Of a stretch of 64,000 nt of DNA, positions 53,730 to 61,706 are shown piece by piece. Each line of letters opens with the position of its first letter. Position 1 is the first letter of the stretch. The DNA lies in NCBI GenBank assembly GCA_013376985.1, contig JACABB010000008.1:1-64000 (forward strand). The letters run 5' to 3'. The notes under the pieces were generated by a model, which saw nothing but the letters and a program-made list of their open reading frames with translations, was not told the DNA's origin and did not search any database. A program made the position numbers and the translations under genes. The DNA comes from Bacteroidales bacterium (GTDB lineage: Bacteria > Bacteroidota > Bacteroidia > Bacteroidales > Tenuifilaceae).

Positions 53730-54530
53730 ATGGAAAAAAACAGGAAACGAGTTTCATCTGCAAAAAAAATCATCCTACTCGGGTTGAGTTTTATTTTTAT
53801 TGCATCTATGCTTTACTACACAGTAATGTCATTGATTAGCACATCCAGAAAAATCTCTGAAATCAATAATAACTATAGCTTTAAGCAAATTGAAAAGACC
53901 ACTATTGATGAAAGGTTTTTTACGGATTCATCATTTGTGGAAATTCAAAAGCAGAGAGCCTACATTCAATCAAGAGTAGCTATGGCTGAATCCGATTCCA
54001 TTGGATTAACAATTAACCTTAAAGACAGTTTAGCCTTTTTGGAAATAAACGGAGTAGTGGTTCACAAAACAAAAATAAGTTTTCAGCGAATTTGCAAAGC
54101 CTTTAATAAAGCAAATTCTTATGCAGTATCATCAATGCTATCGTCACCATTGAATATTGTTAAGGATACTGCAACTATCAAAAAAATCCCTTTAATGGTA
54201 AAAATGGCACCAAAGGATACTTCTGAATATAAACCCAATGAAATACCAGATACATCTGCTTTTGAACCTGTAAACTATATCTTGGAGTTGAACGATGGGA
54301 TTAGGCTATTCGTATACCAGGAGGAGAATTACAAGTTTAAAGATATTTATAGCCAAACATTATTTGATTTAACGGATAGGGTGAAAAATACCTTGGAGGC
54401 ATTAAGGAGAATTATTGACTTTGAAGTTCCTGAGTATCGTTTATATATCAAAATTCGAATGCCGAAAAAAGATGCGAAGATTATTTACAGGGCAATTCCG
54501 AAAAAAGGATTAATAACAGTTTTCTGGTAA
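53730..54530 (+). CDS. Anchored protein of the L,D-transpeptidase operon
   Basis: A 266-residue protein with one N-terminal membrane helix (about 14-33) and a soluble, probably periplasmic domain. The sequence (SDSIGLTINLKDSLAFLEINGVVVHKTKISF ... VEIQKQRAYIQSRVAMAESD) suggests an alternating strand/helix fold. I do not recognise the family. Its place as last gene in the operon makes it a likely accessory to the transpeptidases. Confidence 0.7.
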   Translation: MEKNRKRVSSAKKIILLGLSFIFIASMLYYTVMSLISTSRKISEINNNYSFKQIEKTTIDERFFTDSSFVEIQKQRAYIQSRVAMAESDSIGLTINLKDSLAFLEINGVVVHKTKISFQRICKAFNKANSYAVSSMLSSPLNIVKDTATIKKIPLMVKMAPKDTSEYKPNEIPDTSAFEPVNYILELNDGIRLFVYQEENYKFKDIYSQTLFDLTDRVKNTLEALRRIIDFEVPEYRLYIKIRMPKKDAKIIYRAIPKKGLITVFW

Positions 54531-54591
54531 GTAAAAGACATACTATCTATAAATTTCCACACTCATTTTCTGCGTTATCTCTTAACCTAAA

Positions 54592-55506
54592 CTATTCTTC
54601 CTCTTTTATCGCAAGCGAAACTAAAACTGATATTACAATTAGCGAAAGAATGACAAGAAGGGATGGAATTGTCGGTATTTTATAGTACCCAGATATGCAC
54701 ATTTTAGTACCCACAAAGATAAGGATTGCCGATAGACCAAATTTTAAATATCGGAAATAACCAACCATTACAGAAAGGGCAAAGTATAGTGAACGAAGGC
54801 CTAATACTGCGAAAACATTAGATGTATAAACTATAAAAGTATCATTTGATATAGCAAGTACTGCTGGGATTGAATCAACAGCAAATACTAGATCAGAAAA
54901 TGCAATCATTATAATAGCAATAAAGAGAGGTGTTGCATAGGTTTTATAATTTTCCCTAATGAATAATGTCCCTTTTTCAGTATTATTACTTACTGGCATA
55001 ATTTTTTTGAAAAGTCTTACCATTATGTTCTTATCGGGTTCTAACTCTTTATCCTTTTCAAAAGGAATTTTTGCACCAGTAAAAATTAGAAAAACACCAA
55101 ATATGTAGATAATCCAATGGAACATACCAATTAGTGCAATTCCTGTAACAATAAAAATAGCTCTTAAAACAATCGCACCAATAATTCCACAGGTAAGAAT
55201 TCTATGCTGATGCTGTGGCTTTACATCAAAGAAACCGATAATCAATATAAAAACAAACAAATTATCAATACTCAGCGATTCTTCTACTACATATGCTGTT
55301 AGAAACTCTATTGCTTTTTCTTTTCCAAACCAGATGAAAACACCATAATTGAAAAGTAAGGCTAGTGCAATCCAAAAACCACTCCATAAAAGGGCTTCTT
55401 TTATTTTAATTTCGTGTGGTTTGCGATTGAATACAAAAAGATCCAAGGATAGCATCAATAATACAAAAATTATAAAGCCAATCCAAACTGTAGTATTTTC
55501 AACCAT
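54592..55506 (-). CDS. TerC/Alx family metal-homeostasis membrane protein
   Basis: A 304-residue protein with about nine membrane helices. Family hallmarks are AYVVEESLSIDNLFVFILIIGFF and FSDLVFAVDSIPAVLAIS, each with acidic residues inside membrane helices. Relatives export Mn2+ (Alx, MeeF/MeeY) or are linked to tellurite resistance. Many are preceded by a yybP-ykoY riboswitch. I looked at the 160 bp upstream and saw none. It is a single-gene unit, convergent with the L,D-transpeptidase operon. Confidence 0.9.
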   Translation of the reverse strand: MVENTTVWIGFIIFVLLMLSLDLFVFNRKPHEIKIKEALLWSGFWIALALLFNYGVFIWFGKEKAIEFLTAYVVEESLSIDNLFVFILIIGFFDVKPQHQHRILTCGIIGAIVLRAIFIVTGIALIGMFHWIIYIFGVFLIFTGAKIPFEKDKELEPDKNIMVRLFKKIMPVSNNTEKGTLFIRENYKTYATPLFIAIIMIAFSDLVFAVDSIPAVLAISNDTFIVYTSNVFAVLGLRSLYFALSVMVGYFRYLKFGLSAILIFVGTKMCISGYYKIPTIPSLLVILSLIVISVLVSLAIKEEE

Positions 55507-55665
55507 ATTGCAATAATTTATCTGTATTATAATTCGACCGAATAAAATATGTTTTATATTATCTAAATAACACCTAATATAATCCGTATCGTTTTCTTAA
55601 ATGAAAACGAAGCAAATATACTAGAAAAAATAAAACAATGATGTAAATATCGAGAGTTAAAGAAA

Positions 55666-56850
55666 CTAAAGAGATTTGTTGATAGGTATGCTAAAGTAAA
55701 AATTAGATCCTTTACCGATTTCGCTCTCAACCCAAATTCTACCTTTATGCTGATCTATAAACTCTTTACATAGTATTAATCCAAGTCCAGTTCCTCTTTC
55801 CTTTTCAGTTCCTGTGGATGAAATATTAGAATCTATTTTGAATAGATTTTTAATATCATCTTTAATTATACCTGTGCCGGTATCAGAAATGGCGACTATC
55901 ATATCTTTATCAACGGCCAAGGCTTTAATCTCTATCTTGCCTTTCCTAAATGAGAATTTAATAGCATTTGAAAGTAGATTTCTGATTATTGTGCTAAACA
56001 TGTTCTTGTCGGCAAAAATTGTTAAGGATGGTTGGATGTACTTATTTATTGTTATCTCTTTACCATCAGCGGAACTAATCAACTGTGATATAATATTATC
56101 AATAGATTCTTCTACTTTAAATCGTTCAGGTCTAAGTTGAAATTTTCCTAACTGAAGCCTTGACCAGTCAAGCAAATTGATTAGTAATGCATATACACTT
56201 TCAGTTGACATATTGATAAGATTACTACACTCCTCTATCTTTTCATAGTCCTTTTCTTCACAACCCGTAATTAAAATATTACTTAGACCCAATAGCGCAT
56301 TAAATGGGTTTATTAAATCATGTGCAATAATTGAGAAAAATTTATCCTTAGTTAATATTAATTCTTTGAGGTTCTTTTCTGATTCTCTTAGCTTTTTCTG
56401 AATTTGTTTTCTAATTCGTATTTCTTCTTGCGCTTGGCGATATAAGGTGTTTTGTTCTTCAAGTTTTCTTGTGATATCCGTTACATCAGTTACGGTAATA
56501 ATAGCATTATAGCTCTCGCTACCAGTGATTTGAATAGGAACAATGGTTAAATCTTGAAACCTATCTTTATTTTCTTGTTTTTTAAAGACAAAAAAGGGAG
56601 AATGTAATCTTGAAGAAAGCATTACTGGAGGCCACCCAATAAAAACATTATCAATCAGATCGTGATATTTCTCATTTTCAAATGCAGGGAAAAATTCATA
56701 AAGAGGTTTGTTAATAATTTCGTTACTACTGTAACCAGTATATGCTTCCATATACTCGTTCCAAAATTGAACCCTATACTCCTTATTGATAATGCATACT
56801 CCAACAGAGATATAATTAAAAAGAGAATATGACAAACTAGTTGAATCCAT
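55666..56850 (-). CDS. PAS-domain sensor histidine kinase
   Basis: A 394-residue kinase without membrane segments. A PAS domain is at about 10-140 (GVCIINKEYRVQFWNEYMEAYTGYSSNEI). After a coiled coil comes the dimerisation H-box (FFSIIAHDLINPFNALLGLS, His about 175) and the ATPase domain: N box (TIIRNLLSNAIKF), G1 (ISDTGTGI) and G2 (GTGLGLILCKEF). It probably phosphorylates the response regulator in the same operon. It is the last of three genes (regulator, CheC-like, kinase), with 5 bp to the CheC-like gene. Confidence 0.92.
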   Translation of the reverse strand: MDSTSLSYSLFNYISVGVCIINKEYRVQFWNEYMEAYTGYSSNEIINKPLYEFFPAFENEKYHDLIDNVFIGWPPVMLSSRLHSPFFVFKKQENKDRFQDLTIVPIQITGSESYNAIITVTDVTDITRKLEEQNTLYRQAQEEIRIRKQIQKKLRESEKNLKELILTKDKFFSIIAHDLINPFNALLGLSNILITGCEEKDYEKIEECSNLINMSTESVYALLINLLDWSRLQLGKFQLRPERFKVEESIDNIISQLISSADGKEITINKYIQPSLTIFADKNMFSTIIRNLLSNAIKFSFRKGKIEIKALAVDKDMIVAISDTGTGIIKDDIKNLFKIDSNISSTGTEKERGTGLGLILCKEFIDQHKGRIWVESEIGKGSNFYFSIPINKSL

Positions 56851-56855
56851 AAAAA

Positions 56856-57452
56856 CTAAAAATTCATTGATTTGTTGAGAAGTTCAATGAAGTGCTCATG
56901 AGATTGAGGTTCTAAGAATAAAGTAAAACGACCATCAATGTTGATGCTATTAACAAGAAAATGAGTTTCGGCATAAATAAAATAATCTGAAGAACAATTA
57001 ACTCTAGCAACATCACTTATGGTGCATTCTTTAAATCGAGGAATCGAAAATCTAAATCTAATTTTTAAAAGATTCCCAAGAGTGCCTATCAACGAATTTA
57101 GAACAATGTTGCCCACTTCATTCAAAGTACTGGAGCGAAGCTGATCCATTTCTAAATCATTGTATACCTTATTAGTAAGAATATCTACAATTTTCACAGC
57201 ACTCGGAGATGGAAATACCAATTCTACCTTGCCAGAAAGCTCTCCTACAAAATCCATAGAGACAATTGAAAGGAGATTATCAGTTGAAGGTCCGAGTTTA
57301 CTATTAAATTCTTGAAAAGTTATTATTTGTAAAATAGGAGCTTTAAGGGTTACTTTGTTCTTTACTATCTTATTAAGAGTATTTGCACTCCTTCCAATAC
57401 CTATGTTTATTATCTCTTTAAGGTAATCAATCTGATCTTCTGATAGTTTCAT
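56856..57452 (-). CDS. CheC-like phosphatase family protein
   Basis: A 198-residue protein with both helices of the CheC/CheX/FliY fold: LKEIINIGIGRSANTLNKIV and LNEVGNIVLNSLIGTLG, carrying the E-x-x-N pairs that dephosphorylate CheY-type regulators. The rest alternates strands as in CheC. No chemotaxis or flagellar genes are nearby, so the likely substrate is the 121-residue response regulator encoded 6 bp upstream. This would give a compact phospho-relay with its own phosphatase. Confidence 0.85.
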   Translation of the reverse strand: MKLSEDQIDYLKEIINIGIGRSANTLNKIVKNKVTLKAPILQIITFQEFNSKLGPSTDNLLSIVSMDFVGELSGKVELVFPSPSAVKIVDILTNKVYNDLEMDQLRSSTLNEVGNIVLNSLIGTLGNLLKIRFRFSIPRFKECTISDVARVNCSSDYFIYAETHFLVNSINIDGRFTLFLEPQSHEHFIELLNKSMNF

Positions 57453-57458
57453 ATAAGT

Positions 57459-57824
57459 CTATTTTACAACTCTTAGAAGGGTATCAATAAGGTCTTCTTT
57501 TTTAAAAGGTTTACTTAAAAAAGCTTTTGCACCATATTCATAACATTCGTTTTTAACCACTTCTTGAATATCGGCAGAAAGAACAATTACAGGAATATCA
57601 GATTTTAACTCTTTTAACTTTTTAAGTACCTCAAATCCATCCATTCCGGGCATCAGCAAATCGAGGAAAATACAACCCGGTTTGTATTCTTCTGATTTAT
57701 CAATCGCCTCAAGTCCATTTTCTGCTTGAATAGTTTTATAACCAGCACTTTCCAGAAAAGAACAAATAAAAAGTCGTGAAGTACGTGAGTCATCTGCAAC
57801 TAATATCAAATTTTTATTTTCCAT
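57459..57824 (-). CDS. Single-domain response regulator (REC)
   Basis: A 121-residue receiver domain with no output domain. The acidic pair Asp11/Asp12, the phosphorylation site Asp55 (IFLDLLMPGMDGFEV), the switch Ser (VLSAD) and the conserved Lys (FLSKPF) are present. It is the first gene of the operon with the CheC-like and kinase genes. Like CheY it must act by protein binding. The target is unknown. Confidence 0.92.
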   Translation of the reverse strand: MENKNLILVADDSRTSRLFICSFLESAGYKTIQAENGLEAIDKSEEYKPGCIFLDLLMPGMDGFEVLKKLKELKSDIPVIVLSADIQEVVKNECYEYGAKAFLSKPFKKEDLIDTLLRVVK

Positions 57825-57877
57825 ATTAGATCTTTATTGTGATAAATATTGTGTACGAAGAACTACAAAACTATGAT

Positions 57878-58363
57878 TTATTCAAAAATTTCTCCATAGT
57901 ATTTGTTTATAATTTCAATAACTCTACCATATTCAAACCCTCTTGAAACACCAAATCTTATTAGTTTTGCTTTTAAATCAGAGGGCGATTTTGCTTTAAT
58001 GCTACTGGCTTTTTTATTTAAAATATAGATTAAAGCGCAGTCATCCTCCTTTAATTCTAACCCCCCTATTGATTCTTTGATAATAATTTCTGGAATACGT
58101 TTTGCCCTTAATGCTTGAGCGATCTTTATTGGACCCCATTTATTGAATCTACTTTTATCGCGTGCAAACATATTCGCATAACGCTCATTATTAATGAAAT
58201 TATTCTCCAAAAGATTTGCAATAATTTTTTCAATATCCTTGGTGGGTATTTGCCATTGCTGCAATTTAACCATTATGTCGTATGAACATCTCTCCTGCCG
58301 AGCACATAGAAACTGCGCTCTTTGGATTGCTTTCTCTAATGTTAATGCTCTATTTAGTATCAT
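57878..58363 (-). CDS. recX: Regulatory protein RecX
   Basis: A 161-residue protein with the three-helix repeat pattern of RecX (ARQERCSYDIMVKLQQWQI, LENNFINNERYANMFARDKSRFNKWGPIKIAQALRAKRI, RFGVSRGFEYGRVIEII). RecX inhibits and modulates RecA filaments. Its gene is not next to recA here but overlaps prmC by 4 bp, as in many members of this phylum. Confidence 0.9.
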   Translation of the reverse strand: MILNRALTLEKAIQRAQFLCARQERCSYDIMVKLQQWQIPTKDIEKIIANLLENNFINNERYANMFARDKSRFNKWGPIKIAQALRAKRIPEIIIKESIGGLELKEDDCALIYILNKKASSIKAKSPSDLKAKLIRFGVSRGFEYGRVIEIINKYYGEIFE

Positions 58364-59220
58364 TTCGTGATTGCTTTTAGCATGCGATCCTTTCCATTCA
58401 AATCTTTTCGAATCTCAACTTCTTTAAATCCATTGTGGCTGAATAGTTGAAACAGTTCTTTACCAAAGGCCTCATTTATTTCGCAATAGATTGCCCCCCC
58501 AGATTTAAGTAATTCATTCGCCCTTTTTGCAATAGTGCTATAAAAGATAAGTGGATTATTATCATGAACAAATAATGCTGTATTAGGTTCATGATCAAGT
58601 ACGTTAGCCTTCATTAGAAATTTCTCTGATTCACGAATGTATGGAGGATTACTTACAATTATATCGAATGGGGTGTTGGGAATAGAACTACTAAAATTAA
58701 GAATATCTCTGGCATGAAAATCAACAAGTACGCCATTCTTACAGGCATTTTTTTGGGCTACTGCAAGCGCCGATGGTGAAATATCTATTGCAGTAAATTG
58801 AGATTTTTCAAGATTAACTGCAAGGCTAATTGCAATACATCCACTTCCTGTACCAATATCAAGGATTGAATTAGGATTCTGTCCAGTAGATTTAATAATC
58901 CAGTCAACTAATTCCTCTGTTTCCTGGCGAGGAATTAGCACATCAGGTGTTACTGTAAAGATTAATCCAAAAAAATCGGCTTCGCCGAGTATATATTGAA
59001 TAGGCTTTTGTAATTTTAGCTGTGAAACGATGTCAATAATTATCTCAGCATCTTGAGGGTTTATTATAACAGAAGGATTTAGGTAAATTTTATGAAGAGG
59101 TAAACCCAACTTTTTTTCGAAAATGATTTTTTGAAGTGATTGAATTTCTTGAGATGGGAATTCATCCCTGAGCAAAAAGGCAACTTCGTGAAAAAGACTT
59201 AATGCCGAGTGTTTTTTCAT
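58360..59220 (-). CDS. prmC: Peptide chain release factor N5-glutamine methyltransferase
   Basis: A 286-residue SAM-dependent methyltransferase that methylates the GGQ glutamine of RF1 and RF2 (the RF2 gene is in this window). It has a helical N-domain, SAM motif I (ILDIGTGSGCIAISLAV), and the catalytic NPPY (DIIVSNPPYIRESEKF). The length is normal. It is divergent from ribD with only 43 bp between, so promoters must overlap. Translationally coupled to recX by a 4-bp overlap. Confidence 0.94.
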   Translation of the reverse strand: MKKHSALSLFHEVAFLLRDEFPSQEIQSLQKIIFEKKLGLPLHKIYLNPSVIINPQDAEIIIDIVSQLKLQKPIQYILGEADFFGLIFTVTPDVLIPRQETEELVDWIIKSTGQNPNSILDIGTGSGCIAISLAVNLEKSQFTAIDISPSALAVAQKNACKNGVLVDFHARDILNFSSSIPNTPFDIIVSNPPYIRESEKFLMKANVLDHEPNTALFVHDNNPLIFYSTIAKRANELLKSGGAIYCEINEAFGKELFQLFSHNGFKEVEIRKDLNGKDRMLKAITK

Positions 59221-59263
59221 CTTTCATTTTGATGATTTGCTTTTACAAAAATACGAATAAAAT

Positions 59264-60364
59264 ATGGATGCCCAGAACATAGATAGAATGTATATGGCAC
59301 GTTGCCTTGAACTTGCTCTTAATGGTCAAGGAAATGTTGCACCCAACCCAATGGTTGGTGCAGTAATAGTCCATAACAATACAATCATTGGCGAAGGTTA
59401 TCATATAAGACATGGTGATTCACACGCAGAAGTTAATGCAATTAATTCTGTTAAGGATAAATCTTTACTAAGCAAGTCAACACTGTATTTATCACTTGAA
59501 CCGTGCTCTCATTTTGGAAAAACACCTCCTTGTACCGATACAATACTTGCAATGCAGATTCCTCGTATTGTTATAGCAGCAATGGATTTAAACCCAAAAG
59601 TTTCGGGAAGAGGAATTGAAATTCTTAGAAAGGCTGGATGTGATGTAGTTGTTGGTGTTTTGGAAGACGAAGCAGTGGATTTAAATCGTAGATTTTTTAC
59701 ATATCATACTAAAAAACGCCCTTATGTTATACTAAAATGGGCTCAAACTATCGATGGGTTTATTGATGCTATTAGGAGTCCAAACGATCCAATTGCACCA
59801 ATTTGGATAACCAATGAGTTATCTCGTTCAATTGTTCATCGCTGGAGAAGCGAAGAACAAGCTATTCTGATTGGAACTAAAACTGTAGAGAAGGACAATC
59901 CAAAATTAAATGTTCGTGATTGGAGTGGACGCACACCAACACGTGTAATAATTGATCGTAAACTTCGCTTGCCCATTGAGGCGAATGTATTTGATGGCTC
60001 AATACCCACTTTACTATTTATTGGTAATAATGCTGCTGCATCTGTTAGGAAGACTCAATTTGCAGCCATTCCAAACCTTGAAATAATTACAATTGATTTT
60101 GCTAAGGGTATGGAGATGCAACTCTTAAAGGAGTTGTATGATAGAAATATATACTCAGTAATGATTGAAGGAGGAGCTGTTATTATAGATAGTTTTGTCC
60201 AGAAAAATTTATGGGATGAAGCAAGAGTGTTTGTTGGAAATCAATTTTTCTATGATGGGGTTAAAGCACCTTCTTTTGCTCGAGAATTATACTCCTATGA
60301 TGAATTGGGAAGTAGTAAACTTTTCACATACAGGAATAAACAGGCTTTACCTTCAATTTTATAA
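59264..60364 (+). CDS. ribD: Bifunctional riboflavin enzyme RibD (deaminase/reductase)
   Basis: A 366-residue enzyme. The N-terminal deaminase domain has zinc motifs HAEVNAI and PCSHFGKTPPCTD. The reductase domain follows (PYVILKWAQTIDGFIDA, EEQAILIGTKTVEKDNPKLNVR, SVMIEGGAVIIDSFV). It carries out two successive steps in riboflavin synthesis. No FMN riboswitch fits in the 43-bp upstream region. Its 3' end overlaps the convergent membrane-protein gene by 6 bp. Confidence 0.95.
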   Translation: MDAQNIDRMYMARCLELALNGQGNVAPNPMVGAVIVHNNTIIGEGYHIRHGDSHAEVNAINSVKDKSLLSKSTLYLSLEPCSHFGKTPPCTDTILAMQIPRIVIAAMDLNPKVSGRGIEILRKAGCDVVVGVLEDEAVDLNRRFFTYHTKKRPYVILKWAQTIDGFIDAIRSPNDPIAPIWITNELSRSIVHRWRSEEQAILIGTKTVEKDNPKLNVRDWSGRTPTRVIIDRKLRLPIEANVFDGSIPTLLFIGNNAAASVRKTQFAAIPNLEIITIDFAKGMEMQLLKELYDRNIYSVMIEGGAVIIDSFVQKNLWDEARVFVGNQFFYDGVKAPSFARELYSYDELGSSKLFTYRNKQALPSIL

Positions 60365-60817
60365 TTCGTTACCTTTCTTTCGCATTTCAAGAAAGAGAAC
60401 TCTAAAATAGCGAATGCTTGAAAGGATTAACGCTAACCCAATTCCAATATACAATACTGATAAATACTGCTTGGGTATTGAGGAGTGACGAAGAGTTATT
60501 CCCATAGATACCATAATCACTACTATTATATAGCTTTTCCACGACATAAATGAGAATACGCAGGGATTATCCTTCATATAAGATATTCTTCCAAGGTTTT
60601 TATCAGCGAGTTTAAGAAATCCAAAATGGTGAATTACCAATGCAGCAATAAAACCAATGCTTGCAAATAGATATGCATTATGACTTCTATAAGCAATGAG
60701 CCAATGATATGCATACATATTCAGCATTACACCTACTGCAAACCACATCGCCCCTGATAGTAATAATAGAAGTGGTTTTTTGACAGCAGGTTTAAATTTA
60801 TTCGATGCTAAATTCAA
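60359..60817 (-). CDS. Small four-helix membrane protein
   Basis: A 152-residue protein with four hydrophobic helices (about 17-37, 47-66, 92-110, 118-135) and short loops. I do not recognise the family, although it looks like conserved Bacteroidota membrane proteins of unknown function. The start shown is a TTG (MNLASNK). No upstream in-frame ATG exists and the next ATG is 24 codons in, so the true start is uncertain. It overlaps the end of ribD by 6 bp. Confidence 0.65.
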   Translation of the reverse strand: MNLASNKFKPAVKKPLLLLLSGAMWFAVGVMLNMYAYHWLIAYRSHNAYLFASIGFIAALVIHHFGFLKLADKNLGRISYMKDNPCVFSFMSWKSYIIVVIMVSMGITLRHSSIPKQYLSVLYIGIGLALILSSIRYFRVLFLEMRKKGNEL

Positions 60818-60905
60818 TTTTTAGATTTTATTTAGATGGTTAAACTGATTAAAACAATGATTTACAGGGTTATATCCAATTCAAGTTTTATACTTGGTAT
60901 TATCA

Positions 60906-60938
60906 AAATAAAAAAGGGAACACCTTGCGATGTTCCCT
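60906..60938 (-). terminator. Rho-independent terminator of the tRNA unit
   Basis: On the minus strand AGGGAACA (60938-60931) and TGTTCCCT (60922-60915) form an 8-bp stem followed by a T run (TTTTTATTTT). It ends the transcript holding tRNA-Ser and tRNA-Pro. Confidence 0.85.
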
Positions 60939-60946
60939 CCATTTTG

Positions 60947-61021
60947 TCGGGGTGGTGTGATTCGAACACACGACCCTCTGGTCCCAAACCAGATGCGCTA
61001 ACCGGGCTGCGCTACACCCCG
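60947..61021 (-). tRNA. tRNA-Pro (anticodon TGG)
   Basis: The acceptor CGGGGTG pairs with CACCCCG plus discriminator A. The anticodon stem-loop CTGGT-TTGGGA-CCAG has TGG, and the TTCGAATC T-loop is present. CCA is not encoded. Confidence 0.95.
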
Positions 61022-61031
61022 AAATATCTAA

Positions 61032-61123
<92 letters not shown>

Positions 61124-61329
61124 AAATGGGTTCTGAAATTATTATTCTATCAACTCAAAAAACAGTTGAATGCTTACGCTATTTTTCAAATAGAAAAAAG
61201 AACTTTTCTTCTTTATCTAATTTTTCTTCGAATCAAATATTCTCTGTCCGTTTTCAAAAGAAGTGGCACAAAAGTATAAAATCAATTCAATTTACCAAAG
61301 AAATAAACCTTTTTTAGATCTTTAATTTC

Positions 61330-61358
61330 AAAAAAAAAGGAGATATACTCATCTCCCT
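61330..61358 (-). terminator. Rho-independent terminator after clpS
   Basis: On the minus strand GGAGAT (61356-61351) and ATCTCC (61344-61339) form a short stem followed by a run of nine T residues. It ends the clpS transcript about 35 bp past its stop. Confidence 0.8.
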
Positions 61359-61391
61359 TATTTATACGAGTAATAAATAAAACAATTCATA

Positions 61392-61679
61392 CTAGTTCTT
61401 ACATATAATAGTACTCAATCCCTTTTGGTCAAAAGCCCTCTTCATCTCTTCAAGAAGTGGCCAAGAACCATTTTTAATATCACATTTACCCTTATGATGA
61501 GCAATCAATGTGCATTGTTCGGCTTGAATTGGATCGTGCCTACAGATATCGATAAGGCAATCAACTACGAACTCATACTTATTGATTTCATCGTTAAAAA
61601 GAACCAAATAGTATTCGTTCATCAATTTGTATTTCTCTTGAACATTCTCTGATGGAACATTTTCAGGTTCAGACCTCAT
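61392..61679 (-). CDS. clpS: ATP-dependent Clp protease adaptor ClpS
   Basis: A 95-residue adaptor from ATG 61679 (MRSEPEN). A longer frame from a TTG at 61700 would overlap a -7 box (TATATTTG on the minus strand, 61705-61698). The ClpS core is seen: YYLVLFNDEINKYEFVVDCLIDICRHDPIQAEQCTLIAHHKGKC, with NDE and the HHKG region of the N-degron pocket. It delivers N-end-rule substrates to ClpAP. In Bacteroidota it often works with ClpC-like unfoldases. Confidence 0.93.
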   Translation of the reverse strand: MRSEPENVPSENVQEKYKLMNEYYLVLFNDEINKYEFVVDCLIDICRHDPIQAEQCTLIAHHKGKCDIKNGSWPLLEEMKRAFDQKGLSTIICKN

Positions 61680-61697
61680 AATCAATAGATTTATGAA

Positions 61698-61705
61698 CAA
61701 ATATA
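61698..61705 (-). promoter_or_regulatory. Candidate -7 box for clpS
   Basis: TATATTTG on the minus strand matches TAnnTTTG exactly, 18 nt before the ATG at 61679 and just past the stop codon of the upstream gene. Confidence 0.5.
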
Positions 61706-61706
61706 A

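Noticed and set aside
55507-55665. yybP-ykoY manganese riboswitch upstream of the TerC/Alx gene
   Set aside because: The 160 bp lack a recognisable paired core. Only AT-rich DNA is seen.
59221-59263. FMN riboswitch upstream of ribD
   Set aside because: The 43-bp gap to prmC is far too short.
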